A DNA stretch of 64,000 nt from Prorocentrum cordatum (taxonomy: Eukaryota > Sar > Dinophyceae > Prorocentrales > Prorocentraceae), in NCBI GenBank assembly GCA_963575745.1, contig CAUYUJ010017635.1, forward strand, positions 118,501 to 182,500, written 5' to 3'. A program made the translations under genes and the position numbers. The number at the start of each line of letters is the position of its first letter. The stretch's first letter is position 1. Positions 30,291 through 39,491 of this stretch are shown here, in pieces. Below the pieces are notes generated by a model that saw nothing but the letters and a program-made list of their open reading frames with translations, made no database searches and was not told the origin of the DNA.

Positions 30291-31046
30291 ATATTTTTTG
30301 CAGAGGATGGCGGGAGGGGCCGATACCTCTTGGGCTGGGATAGAATGAATGCGCAGGTAGGATGGACATTGGGTCAGAATCCAATGTGTTTTGCATCTGT
30401 TCCGGGGGGGTCTTTCAGCCCGCGGGGGGGAGGGTGGGAGAATATATTTCTTTTTTGAACTTTAAACGAGAATCCAGAAAGAAAAACAGTCTGCCACGCC
30501 GGCCAGACGATTCCATCAGCGTGTCCTCATGCTGCCAAAGTGCCGGGCCTTCTCACGAAGCATCGAGCGAGTGGCACGCACAGTCTGAACGACGACGCGC
30601 GTGTCACGGATACTGTTTACAATCGAATCGAGGTTGATTAGAAAGGACACGCGAGAGGACACAAGACCTTTCCGAGGGCCACATTGCTGTAGGAATGTAA
30701 GAAGGCATGGGTCGCGAAGGGTCGCGAAGCTCAGGACACAGGGGTACCCTCTATTTGACAGGGTCGACCTACTAATCCGTATCGACTGTGTCCCTTCCTC
30801 CCGATCTCAACTGCCCCGATACGCAACCTGCAACACGCGGCGAATCGACACGGAGCTCAGCGCGTGGACTGAAAACGCAGGCCTGACGCGACACGTTCGC
30901 CAACACGTGGGCCCACACGCTGAGAAACGGGCGCACCGAGGCAGCCGACCTCCCCGCTGCATGCCGATGGCCCCACCCGAATGGACGTCGGAAGACGGCC
31001 GCTGCGCTCTCGCGGCCGGCCACGCCCCAAGAGGCTCCGCGGGGGC
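30291..31046. other. intron of the helicase gene, no other feature seen
   Basis: Lies between the motif III exon and the motif IV exon on the minus strand. Long minus-strand frames here are continuations past the splice donor and lose helicase similarity. Confidence 0.5.
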
Positions 31047-31119
31047 CTCCCGCGACACGCACACCGGCGGCAGCTGCTGGTGGTCGCCCACCAGCGCGAG
31101 GCGCCCGGACGGGCTGAGC
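31047..31119 (-). CDS. helicase exon with motif III (GDHQQLPP)
   Basis: The minus strand reads LSPSGRLALVGDHQQLPPV followed by CVSRE. 'LVGDHxQLPPV' is motif III of UPF1-like SF1 helicases, which couples ATP hydrolysis to unwinding. Acceptor CTGCAG|GCTCAG at 31120; donor GGGAG|GCCCCC, an AG|GC donor. The first base completes the Gly codon left by the motif II exon, and the end is in phase 0, joining the motif IV exon as SRE-AESAGLG, as expected for the family. Confidence 0.92.
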
Positions 31120-31292
31120 CTGCAGAGCAGTGGGGTCGGGGGATCGCGCCGCGTCGCCGATGCATCCCCGCCGTGGGCGATGCCTCGGCGCCGTCGACGC
31201 GAGGCAGATCGGGCTCCGCATCGAGCCGCATCGCCGGTGCATCGGCGACGTGGCGCGATCCTCCGACCCCGTCTGCCCTAGAAGCAGAAAGG

Positions 31293-31451
31293 ACGCCATG
31301 AGCATAAACTGCTTGGCGCTCCGCGCGGAGTTCTTGGGTCTGCGCTGGGCCCCGGAGCGCGCCAGGGGCGGCGCCAGGGGCACCGCCAGGGGGGCCCAGA
31401 GCAGATCCAAGAAACCCGCGCGGAGCGCCAAAAAGTTTATGTTCATGGCGT
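31293..31451. mobile_element. foldback element, ~60-bp arms
   Basis: The left arm from 31293 (ACGCCATGAGCATAAACTG, GGCGCTCCGCGCGG, TTCTTGG, CTGGGCC) is matched by the reverse complement of 31390-31451, with about six mismatches in 60. It lies in the helicase intron between motifs II and III. The inner arm sequence is shared with 54256-54390. Confidence 0.85.
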
Positions 31452-31495
31452 TGTTTCTCCTTCGATACTCGGGCCCCATCTGGGAGACCATAGGA

Positions 31496-31620
31496 TTGGG
31501 TCGAGCGTGTCCCTCTACAGGCGGATTTTGGACGACAAGCAAAAATACCAGCTAAAATATTCAACAAAAACTCGAAAATGATAAAAGTCGTCCCCTGTAG
31601 AGGGACAGGCCCGATTTAAC
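31496..31620 (-). mobile_element. introner-like TIR element at the motif II splice donor
   Basis: Terminal inverted repeats: on the minus strand it begins GTTAAATCGGGCCTGTCCCTC and ends with the complement of TCGAGCGTGTCCCTCTACAGG. The interior is AT-rich. Its first two bases (GT, at 31619-31620) are exactly the 5' splice site of the motif II exon. The intron continues past the element to 31120. No target duplication is obvious at the far end. Confidence 0.8.
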
Positions 31621-31751
31621 CCAAGGAGCCTGCTGATGGGGATCAGCGACCGCGGCTCCGTGGACTGCGACGCCTCGTCCAGCAGGATGAGGTCGAAGGA
31701 CCGCCCCTCGAAGTCTCTCGCGCCGCAGCCCACCAGGGTGGCGCAGACCAC
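31621..31751 (-). CDS. helicase exon with motif II (DEAS, Walker B)
   Basis: The minus strand reads VVCATLVGCGARDF, then FDLILLDEASQSTEPRSLIP and ISRLLG. 'VxCATxVGxG' followed by 'DE[AS]xQxxEP' is the Walker B region of UPF1/IGHMBP2-like helicases. Acceptor CCCACAG|GTGGTC at 31752; donor TTGG|GTTAAATC at 31620, the first bases of the TIR element. 131 nt, phase 0 in and phase 2 out, which fits the next exon precisely. Confidence 0.95.
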
Positions 31752-31952
31752 CTGTGGGCAGGAGCGGTGGCGTGGTCGGCACCGGCTTGCAAGACGAAGC
31801 CAGGACGGGGACAAATTCGGCAGGCAGAGGGATTTCGCCACGTGATGCGAAAATCCCCCCTCCCCACCGAATCCCCCTCCTCTGCCTCCCCTGTATATCC
31901 TCATCCTCGTACTCCTCCTCCGATTCGCATCACGTGAGGGATCCAAGTCGCC

Positions 31953-32310
31953 GATTCGGGTGAGTGTAAATCGAGAACCTCTGAGATCCGACGGCTCTGC
32001 AGGATGTCTCGGGCGCCGCGGCCTTTGACGAAGCCGGGACGAAGCTGGGCGACAGGTGGTCTAACGATGTCTTTCTTTCCTCTTCCACAGACCCTTCTTC
32101 CCCTTCGGGGAAAGATTTGCCCCTCCCCCTGCCCCCTCCCCTGGACCTGGACGGGGGGGTTCGCGAGAGGGGAGCGTACAAGCTGGCCCAAGATGGCTCC
32201 AAGAGGGCCTCAGAGAGCCAGGACGAGGACGGATTCGGGTGAGGGTAAATCGAGAACCTCTGAGATCCGACCTGCGCTGAAGGACGTCTCGGGCGCCGCG
32301 GCCCTCTCGG
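31953..32310 (+). repeat. direct repeat pair, ~78 bp, 278 bp apart
   Basis: GATTCGGGTGAGNGTAAATCG, AGAACCTCTGAGATCCGAC and GTCTCGGGCGCCGCGGCC occur at 31953-32030 and 32231-32308. Confidence 0.85.
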
Positions 32311-32715
32311 AGCGCCCCGGAGAACGCTCCCAGAGCGCTGCGGAGCGCTCTGGAACGGACACCTGCCCTCGCCCTGGCCCCGCGCGAGCTGGGGAATCGG
32401 GCCGAAACGGGCGGTGCGTCGGATCGCAGGCTGCATCGGCACATGGCCAGGATCGAACCGGATCGGCCGCGCCAGGATGCAGAGCGGCGCCGCCTGCAGG
32501 CGGCGGGCCACACAAAGGGGGCCACGGATCATCGGAATCGGGTCGGAGTGGGCCGGCCAGAGTCGGCATCGAAGCGGATCTATGCACCCGGACCTCCGCG
32601 CTGTCCAGCACGCTCTGCACGGCGTCGGCGTAGGAGACCTTCTCTCGCAGGTGTCTGGACGTCTCCAGGGGTCTCTGGATGCTTCTGGACCCCTGATGCT
32701 GTGGAGAAGGGGGAG
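32311..32715. other. intron sequence; copy of the 24.2-kb repeat
   Basis: Blocks shared with 24205-24310 as noted there. CGCTCCGGA/CGCTCCCAGAGCG-like repeats near 32310-32350. No gene seen. Confidence 0.5.
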
Positions 32716-32721
32716 GAGGAG

Positions 32722-32930
32722 CGACTAGCGGCGGAGCGGCGAGGCGAGGAGGAGGAGGAGGAGGAGGAGGAGGAGGAGGAGGAGGAGGAGGAGGAGGAGG
32801 AGGAGGAGGAGGAGGGAGGAGGAGGGAGGAGGGAGGAGGAGGAGGAGGAGGAGGAGGAGGAGGAGGAAGAGGAGGAGGAGGAGGAGGAGGAGGAAGAGGA
32901 GGAGGAGGAGGATTCGGATTCGGATTCGGA
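32722..32930. repeat. (GGA)n array at the 3' end of the complete LINE
   Basis: On the minus strand this is (TCC)n and follows directly, via three CGAATC-type repeats, the 3' end of the LINE ORF2 at 32958. Confidence 0.95.
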
Positions 32931-32957
32931 ACGCTTGCGTAGCAAAATCACAGAACA

Positions 32958-33731
32958 CTACTTCGGATGGAGCCCTCGCTCGAATCTCGAGAGATACTCC
33001 CTCCTCTTCTTGGTGATGAGGTGGGGCTTGCATGGGCTGGCTAGGTTCCGAATCTGTTCGGACCCGAAGAAGCCACAAGCCCTGCAAATCCAAACATGTG
33101 ATTTATCATGATAAATCATACTGTGCGAATGATGCACCCACCCACCCGCTATGTGGACCCCTGCCTGAGGCTGGTACAAATCCCCATAGATGTGTGCGAG
33201 CGTCCTACATTCTGAACTCAGCCAAGGGAGCCGCCGCGCCTTGATGCAGGAACTCCTGCACACCACACAGCTGAGCCCATCCTCGGACACGGTGTGGGCG
33301 GACTCGAACAGGGCGACGGCGGCGGCGGATGGGATGGGAAGAGGGGGGACAGGAAAGGAAGGAGGAGGAGGAACAATGGGAGCGGCGGCAGCATCATCGG
33401 CTTCAGACCTGCGTTTTTCGGCCTGCCTCATCTCCCTGTCGGCAATGGCGGATTCCAGAGTCGACCTCATTAAACGCTTCCTGACCAATGCTGCTTTCCT
33501 CTCCCAGGTCGCTATCCTGAAACGAGTATCGGCTGAAACACGGCACTTATCTGCAATAGCTCCCGACATGGTATCAGCACAAATATTCCCTGAAACCATC
33601 CAAGGACGAAGACGACGCGACACCATTTGCTCGGGAGACACATGCGACGGCACCCAAAAAAACATTAATGAACTGAGGCGATCGATTTTCAAGCAGCTGC
33701 CCGATGGTCCTCCAAATCGGGGCGAGCTCAC
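32958..33731 (-). CDS. LINE ORF2 C-terminus: end of RNase H plus Cys/His region
   Basis: In a shifted frame relative to the upstream ORF2. The genuine part starts near VFWVPSHVSPEQ (end of RNase H, catalytic His region) and SGNICADTMSGAIADK (last Asp), followed by a basic helical segment (KRLMRSTLESAIADREMRQ), a Pro-rich linker and a Cys-rich end (CVVCRSSC, later WICRACGFFG with His residues between) that resembles zinc-binding. The frame switch is at the A7 run near 33657. Confidence 0.82.
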   Translation of the reverse strand: MSSPRFGGPSGSCLKIDRLSSLMFFWVPSHVSPEQMVSRRLRPWMVSGNICADTMSGAIADKCRVSADTRFRIATWERKAALVRKRLMRSTLESAIADREMRQAEKRRSEADDAAAAPIVPPPPSFPVPPLPIPSAAAVALFESAHTVSEDGLSCVVCRSSCIKARRLPWLSSECRTLAHIYGDLYQPQAGVHIAGGWVHHSHSMIYHDKSHVWICRACGFFGSEQIRNLASPCKPHLITKKRREYLSRFERGLHPK

Positions 33732-36700
33732 CTCTGGGTTCCTTCCATCTGCCTTCCCACCAACCCCTCACAACCTCATCGTTGTCTGAAACGAAGGTCA
33801 AGTGGCCAGTGGCCAAGCGGATACCTAACTCAAGAGCGCTCAATTCCCCACGAGGTACCGTTTGAGGTGTCCCAATAAGAGGCCCCGAAACAGTACAAGA
33901 TATAGAAACTGGTTCAAACTGGCCGATGACAACAATGGAGAGCCCCACACGTCTACGACGAACATCTCTGGAGTCCTTGCCGCCTGACGCATCTCCACAT
34001 ATGACCACTGGCTCGGTGCGCGTGCCGTGCCCAAGACACCCTGGGCACCAGTCTCCGTTGAAACCTGTGGCAATCCACTCCTCTTCCTCCACTGGCGGTT
34101 CCACCGCCGTCTTGCACCTTGGAATCAATCCACGATGCCAAGAACATGCTTCAATCTCGCTGTGCTGCATGGCTTCCAAGACGAGCTCATCTGAATCTTC
34201 GTAGATCTTATGCCCTGCGTTCCTCTTGCAACGCCAATGTCGATGGAGCGGTGTCTCTGGCTCTTCTCGGCAGCGCGGGCACAAATCCTCCTGCTTGAGA
34301 CCTGCGTCGCATTTGCGGGTCTCCAACCACGCACCACCTGCAGCAAAGCACAAAAGAAGCTCAGCGAGTTGCCTCCCATGAGGCACATCTTGCAACTGAG
34401 TGAGCAAAAAACGGAGGCTCTGGTTGTCCACTCCTCCTTCTAGCCCAGCTCCGCAGAAATGGGCCGAAGCCGCTTTCCACTGCAGAGCCTGTAGGCTGGA
34501 GGTGTAGTCATCCAAGAGCCCCCTGGCCTGGTCGAGCGAGTGCAACTGGTTAGCATCAAACTTCCAGGTGAAGTCAGGTCCGCGCCAGATATCTGGAGCC
34601 TCAGGGCCCCATCCCGAGAGAAGCATCTGATGAATAAGTGCCCCAAGAGGTCCCCGTATATGCCGAGTACGCCTGTTGGGTTCCAGACTCCTCATCTGCT
34701 CCAGGACGATAGGCCAGGCACGTGCGATGCTAGACCTAGCTGCAACATTGTGTTTCCACACATGTAGCCACTGCATAAGACAAAGAACTGGAAGCCTAAC
34801 TCCAGGATCCAAACCAGGTGTCCTGAGGTCGAGGATGGTCGTGATGCACCTCCCTCTTTTGTTACTGCCTGAGGCTGCTGCTAATCTGCGACGCATTCCC
34901 AACAAATGCTCCCCGAAGACGCCGTAAACTTGAGACCCATAGGAGGCTCCCGCTTGTGGCCCTGCTTGCCCTATGTTTTTGATGATGAGGTATTTCTTTG
35001 ACGCCGTCGCATATCTTCTCAGTTTGTGGCTTTGCTTTTTTGCTTTCACAACCCTCTGCCTCCGAACCGCACGTGAGAGTCGTTCTCCTGCTCCTGCATC
35101 AACTCCGAGATAAGAAGCTTGAAGAACTGGCTCTACAACGATCCCCTTGGCTTTCAAAGTCTGAGCAACCTGCTTGGCGACACGATGTACTGAGCAAAGA
35201 ACGACGCTCTTGCTGGCAAGCGTCAAAGACTCCTGGCTAAAAAGGCCCGTGAGGTCACCTATGCTCTTCACCAGCGCGTGCTCCACTCGCCGCTGAGAGC
35301 CCATGACTCCGAGATAAAGATCATCGATCCAAATCCTCTCCCCCATACCTGGATTCGCCACCCTCATCTTGTCCAAAATGAACAACGTTAAACACCTGGC
35401 AAACCTCGTCCCGCACCTGAGGCCCTGCTTGATACTTTGTGTTGGTTGAAATCCTTCGGGATAAGCTCCTACTTGTGACAGCATGCGCGCTGCAACACAC
35501 AACTGCAGTTCTAAAAAGAGCGGCACAGGCGGAAACCCCAACCGCAGGGCGGCGAGCACGAGCTTCTTGAACTGAATATTGCCGTAAAAGCTTTTAATAT
35601 CCAAGACGGCTTGCTCATAGGTAACCTGGAGTTTTTGAGCGACCTCAGCATCCAAAATCCTCTGAAAAGCCTCGAGAAGGGGAGAGTTACCCTCGATAGC
35701 CGCATCCCAAGAAGGGTTAGTATCCCGAGACCACTGTTTGCTGATGTCATCTCTAGCCAAACTCCAAATCCTGCTAAAAATCGGTAAGAGTCCTATGACT
35801 CTGTCTCCTGAACTCTTCTTCGGCAACAACCGTCCTATACAAGCCATCATCTGCCGTGGCCAGGTGAGCGTTACCTCTATCGCCTCGTAGATATTAGCAA
35901 GCTCCCGAAGGGCTCCTTCGGGTAATCGCTCGACGCCGATCGGGCTAATCTGGTCGATGCCCATACCCGCTTTAGCTTTCATACGGCTAGCTGCTCGTCT
36001 AATTTGTTGAGGCTCTAGAGGCACGAGTTGCTCTACTTTGGCAGCTTCACGAACGATACTGAAAACTTCGCACATCGAATCTCGATCAAAAGCTGGCGTG
36101 GCCCAGAGAGACTGGAACGGCTTGACCTTCGCGTCAACAATGTCCCTGGGGTGAAACAAGCGCTTGCCTTGATCACAATATTCATCAGCTGCTAGTGGCA
36201 CTGCTCGCAGGCATCGGTGAACAGCTCCAACCGATGTCTCCTGAACGATCCAATCCTGAAAAGCTCTCAGAGATGCCTGAACAGCACGTCTCCTACTGCG
36301 CTGTGCCACCTTCCCAGCCTGGATGTGCATTTTTTCTAACAAATCGACACTGTGCCTGGAGATATCCCCAAGAACGTGGACCCAGTGCTCCCGAGAGAAG
36401 TTTTGATTGCCAGGAATGATGACCGCCTGCGCACCCTCGGGGAAGACGCGTGACAATCTGCGCGCAACTTCCGCTAACTGCTCTACTTGCTGCACGCCAT
36501 TCGCACGAACTTTATGTCGATGACATCTCCCTAATACGGCGTGTAGCCTAGACCACCATGTAGCAACCTGATCGCTGAGAGGTGTGTCCCTGATGTGTTC
36601 CGCTTTGTGTACAGTGTGTATGACCAACTGAGGCGCATCAGCTCGAGACTTACCAGCGACTTCTTCCCCGTGGTGCTGGAGAATGCTGTGCTCAACTGTG

Positions 36701-37425
36701 CGAATCCAAGAATCATACATACCGCTGACTTGCAACGCGTGTTTGCCCCCAACCATGAACGCTCCTGAATTGGATACGACTGGCCAGACCTGCTCGATTG
36801 ACTGGGTGGTGAAGCCCACGTTGGCCCTGTTGATGCCCCAGGTGTCGGCAGGGATGTAGAACGCTGGTCCTACTGCCTCTGCTGCCCCCTCGGGTGAAAC
36901 CTCGGCCCTAAATGGGGTTTGACCAGCCTCGTTTAAATTGCAGGGGTCGGGGTGGGGGCGCACGTTATTTTGCTGCTCGCTACGTTGGGGCTGCTGAGAT
37001 CCTGAACCTAAGCTAAAATCCTGAGACCAGGGGTCGATTTCTTCGTCCCAACCTCCTGCGGACTGAAACTTGAAAGGATCCTCGGGCTCATCAGTGTCTC
37101 CCCGTTGGGCGTCGGCCTGGGGGGCCTGGCTGCCCTGAAACAAACCCCAAAAAAACTGATTACAGGCTTCGCTAAACTTCTGTTGAAATGCTGTGCGACG
37201 CGCATGCTTCTTACGCTTATTGGCCTGAGACTTACTACCAGCCTGTGCTGCCTGTCCAGGCCGCTGCACCTGCGGCAACTTCCTGGCCAGGACGAGAGAC
37301 CGAGTGATGGGCTGAAGGCCCTCGCTCCTAAAGCGCACTTGATGTCCACAGCGCGTGCCCCACGGCACGTCGATGACCGGCTGCATGTCTAAGATATACG
37401 GTGCGGCTGACTTAGAAGCAAGCAT
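33574..37425 (-). CDS. LINE ORF2: endonuclease end, reverse transcriptase, RNase H
   Basis: 1283 codons. The first ~10 residues plus the preceding out-of-frame SHIDF complete the endonuclease ('SHIDxMLAS'). Residues about 420-760 are RT: AGMGIDQISPIGVERLP (fingers), LLPIFSRIWSLARDD, VLDIKSFYGNIQF (first Asp), SIKQGLRCGTRFARCL, and IWIDDLYLGVMG (Asp-Asp). RNase H is at about 1180-1260: VICGDASGG, RGELSALELGIRLATG, TFVSDNDEVV. Between them is a Cys/His block CPRCREEPETPLHRHWRC. RT catalytic residues are intact. The last ~25 residues are out of frame. Confidence 0.93.
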   Translation of the reverse strand: MLASKSAAPYILDMQPVIDVPWGTRCGHQVRFRSEGLQPITRSLVLARKLPQVQRPGQAAQAGSKSQANKRKKHARRTAFQQKFSEACNQFFWGLFQGSQAPQADAQRGDTDEPEDPFKFQSAGGWDEEIDPWSQDFSLGSGSQQPQRSEQQNNVRPHPDPCNLNEAGQTPFRAEVSPEGAAEAVGPAFYIPADTWGINRANVGFTTQSIEQVWPVVSNSGAFMVGGKHALQVSGMYDSWIRTVEHSILQHHGEEVAGKSRADAPQLVIHTVHKAEHIRDTPLSDQVATWWSRLHAVLGRCHRHKVRANGVQQVEQLAEVARRLSRVFPEGAQAVIIPGNQNFSREHWVHVLGDISRHSVDLLEKMHIQAGKVAQRSRRRAVQASLRAFQDWIVQETSVGAVHRCLRAVPLAADEYCDQGKRLFHPRDIVDAKVKPFQSLWATPAFDRDSMCEVFSIVREAAKVEQLVPLEPQQIRRAASRMKAKAGMGIDQISPIGVERLPEGALRELANIYEAIEVTLTWPRQMMACIGRLLPKKSSGDRVIGLLPIFSRIWSLARDDISKQWSRDTNPSWDAAIEGNSPLLEAFQRILDAEVAQKLQVTYEQAVLDIKSFYGNIQFKKLVLAALRLGFPPVPLFLELQLCVAARMLSQVGAYPEGFQPTQSIKQGLRCGTRFARCLTLFILDKMRVANPGMGERIWIDDLYLGVMGSQRRVEHALVKSIGDLTGLFSQESLTLASKSVVLCSVHRVAKQVAQTLKAKGIVVEPVLQASYLGVDAGAGERLSRAVRRQRVVKAKKQSHKLRRYATASKKYLIIKNIGQAGPQAGASYGSQVYGVFGEHLLGMRRRLAAASGSNKRGRCITTILDLRTPGLDPGVRLPVLCLMQWLHVWKHNVAARSSIARAWPIVLEQMRSLEPNRRTRHIRGPLGALIHQMLLSGWGPEAPDIWRGPDFTWKFDANQLHSLDQARGLLDDYTSSLQALQWKAASAHFCGAGLEGGVDNQSLRFLLTQLQDVPHGRQLAELLLCFAAGGAWLETRKCDAGLKQEDLCPRCREEPETPLHRHWRCKRNAGHKIYEDSDELVLEAMQHSEIEACSWHRGLIPRCKTAVEPPVEEEEWIATGFNGDWCPGCLGHGTRTEPVVICGDASGGKDSRDVRRRRVGLSIVVIGQFEPVSISCTVSGPLIGTPQTVPRGELSALELGIRLATGHLTFVSDNDEVVRGWWEGRWKEPRGELAPIWRTIGQLLENRSPQFINVFLGAVACVSRANGVASSSSLDGFREYLC

Positions 37426-38043
37426 GAAATCTATGTGTGACGCGCCTGTACCAGTGATACACGTGCGTTCGATATCCGAAGTGAAAACGACCCCCCCCCC
37501 AAAACAAAAAAACCTTATCTATATACCCGCAGCGGGCAAGGTCAGTGGGGCTCATGCTGAAGTCTCCTACCATGACCCAGGGGATCAGCAAAGAAGCTAA
37601 AAGGCCCCAACTCTAGACAGCCTGCGTGCATTATCTCCGTTGAACCCCAAGGATGATATCCCATAGTAGGATAAAATAACTAACGAATAGCCCTGAAAAT
37701 GGGCAACTACAAGTACGAACCCGCCAAAGGCCTCTCCTGACTCACTACAGACTTCGGGGTAATCGCTGGGATTAGCGAAGGTGTGAACCTGGCGGTGACC
37801 CTGGGTTAAAAGCAGCTCCCCTCCTTCTCCTTTGGCGCCGTCTGAGTCGACTTGGCCAGGACGAGCGGGATTGAAAAAGGCCTTGAAATTGTTGGCACGA
37901 AACTTGCTGCCCCATTCTGCAAGCTGTGCCTGCTGCAAATGTGTCTCAGTGAGAGCGAACATCTGATGCTGGGCCCTGACGGCTTTGTCCGAAACATAAC
38001 TCCAGGCCTTGGGACCCCAACATGAAACGTTGCTGAAAAACAA
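37425..38043 (-). CDS. LINE endonuclease domain, two frame breaks
   Basis: The frame at 38043-37597 starts with SNVSCWGPKAWSYV, FALTETHL (catalytic Glu region), GGELLL and VVAHFQGYSLVILSYYG. A different frame carries VMVGDFSMSP (the 'GDFN' motif) at about 37570 and yet another SHIDFMLAS at the join with ORF2. These are the ordered motifs of the LINE endonuclease/exonuclease/phosphatase fold that nicks target DNA. Breaks are at about 37600 and at the C/A homopolymers 37490-37510. Confidence 0.88.
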
Positions 38044-38198
38044 GGATGAAAAAAAGCTGGCTCTGGTGAGGCCTCGCTGCCTGTCTCTGCCACTCCCCCT
38101 GGGGTGTGCTCAGAGGACGACAAAGTACTCCCCGTCGAGGTTGCCTGTCTCGAAAAGGTCGTCGCGTGGGCTGCAGGCTGGCCCCCGCTCGGCCGCTC

Positions 38199-39239
38199 TC
38201 AGGCGACCCCGCCACCGACCTTCTTGGCCTCCTCCGCGGCGGCCAGCTTGCTCTCCGAGATGATCTTCGCCGCGGCCCTCATGGCCTCCTCATGAGCCTG
38301 CTCCTGAGCCTCCTGGGTCTGCGCGCTCTCGGCGGGCGTTGGTGGGGCGCTGGGCGCGGCCGCCTGGCCTCCGCTCTCAGCTGCCTCGCCACCTGTGCCT
38401 CCACCGTCGCCGCTCCCCGTCTTCGGCTCATTCGCCCTCCTTTTCTTGTGCATGCGGTCCGCGACCTGCTTCTTGATGGCCTCCATGCGAGACTTCCACT
38501 CCTGAACTTTGTTACCTCGATCTGTCAGGTTGAGTTTCGTTTGTTGAAGCTCCTGTTCTAATTTGCGAAGCTCCACACGTTCAGATTCCTCGCATTCGTA
38601 CTCATCCAATCTCGAGAAGAAATCTTCATCCCATCTCAAATCAAAGAAATTGTCCTCCTTGTCCTTGTTTGGAGACGTCGTGAGACCTGATTCCTCGGCT
38701 AGCTGCGCAATAGCATTCTTCTTGGTGAACTCTGCTTTAGCCAAGGCAAGGGCGCATTCAATCTCCCGTTCCTCAGCTCGCCGTAAATTCTCTCTGCATT
38801 TGATAACCTGTGAAACTGCCTGCTCACGTTTGAAAGTACAATCTTTCCATGCTGAGGTCGCTTGTTTCACAGCCTCATCCGTGGAAATTGTTTTGCTTCC
38901 TTTCTGCTGATGCTCCTTCAACGCGACCAGCTGATCCAGCAGCACCTTCTTCATATTGAGATCGCTCGTCTCGCTCAGCATGGTGGTCAGCATGGCTTGA
39001 AGCTCCATTGGATTGGCGTCCTTGCCTTTGCCTTTGCCCTTGGATCCACCATTGACGATGTAGAACTGGTTGGCATTGCTGGAGTCGACCTGATCAACAC
39101 CCTTCTGCTTTGGCTTGTATACTTTGACACTGCACCGACATTTGGAGCATTGATTGTTCTGTGACAATAACACATCGTTCCACTCGTGTTGATGACATCG
39201 TGCACATGTGCTCCAAAGCCGTGCGCCCTTGCCCGCCAT
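38199..39239 (-). CDS. LINE ORF1-like protein (zinc ribbon plus coiled coil)
   Basis: 346 codons from MAGKGARLW. N-terminus has WSTCARCHQHEW and NNQCSKCRCSV, paired CxxC motifs with His that suggest a zinc-binding nucleic-acid domain. Then GKGKGKD, a long charged helical region (about residues 85-260; for example KQATSAWKDCTFKREQAVSQ, ERVELRKLEQELQQTKL) with coiled-coil heptads, a basic MHKKRRANEPK segment, and a Gly/Ala/Pro-rich tail ending in a Lys/Ala helix. It precedes the endonuclease on the same strand with about 150 nt between, so it is most likely ORF1 of the element. Confidence 0.82.
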   Translation of the reverse strand: MAGKGARLWSTCARCHQHEWNDVLLSQNNQCSKCRCSVKVYKPKQKGVDQVDSSNANQFYIVNGGSKGKGKGKDANPMELQAMLTTMLSETSDLNMKKVLLDQLVALKEHQQKGSKTISTDEAVKQATSAWKDCTFKREQAVSQVIKCRENLRRAEEREIECALALAKAEFTKKNAIAQLAEESGLTTSPNKDKEDNFFDLRWDEDFFSRLDEYECEESERVELRKLEQELQQTKLNLTDRGNKVQEWKSRMEAIKKQVADRMHKKRRANEPKTGSGDGGGTGGEAAESGGQAAAPSAPPTPAESAQTQEAQEQAHEEAMRAAAKIISESKLAAAEEAKKVGGGVA

Positions 39240-39399
39240 GGCTGGAGTCTGACGAGACTGAGGGCTGGTCTTGGCCCTGCTCTTGCTGCCAGAAACTGCT
39301 GCTCACTGGGAGCGGAAGGTCTGGCACCCCTCAAGCACCACGTGGAGGCGCAGGGTTGGGCTCGGGTGCCAGCAAAATGCGGCTCGAGCCCAAGTTGCT

Positions 39400-39480
39400 T
39401 GAGAGGAGGAGGAGGAGGAGGAGGAGGAGGAGGAGGGGGAGGAGGAGGAGGGGGAGGGGGGTGAAGAGCAGGATAAGGAG
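39400..39480. repeat. (GGA)n array
   Basis: Lies immediately 3' (on the minus strand) of the 54-nt helicase micro-exon and ahead of the LINE. Confidence 0.93.
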
Positions 39481-39491
39481 GAGCAGGGGGC

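Larger units (their letters stand above)
32958..39239 (-). mobile_element. nearly complete LINE (non-LTR retrotransposon), copy 2
   Basis: Order on the minus strand: ORF1 with zinc ribbon and coiled coil (39239-38199), apurinic-type endonuclease (about 38043-37425), linker, reverse transcriptase, RNase H and a Cys-rich C-terminus (to 32958), then a TCC tract. The only visible damage is single-base shifts at homopolymers (about 37600, the C10/A7 run at 37490-37510, and an A7 run at about 33657). This suggests a young insertion. It lies in the helicase intron between the micro-exon and motif II, in the same orientation as the gene. Confidence 0.92.

Noticed and set aside
30772-31567. Long minus-strand frames through 31.1 kb as a single exon
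   Set aside because: Helicase similarity is confined to 31047-31119. Outside it the frames read through intron and a foldback element.
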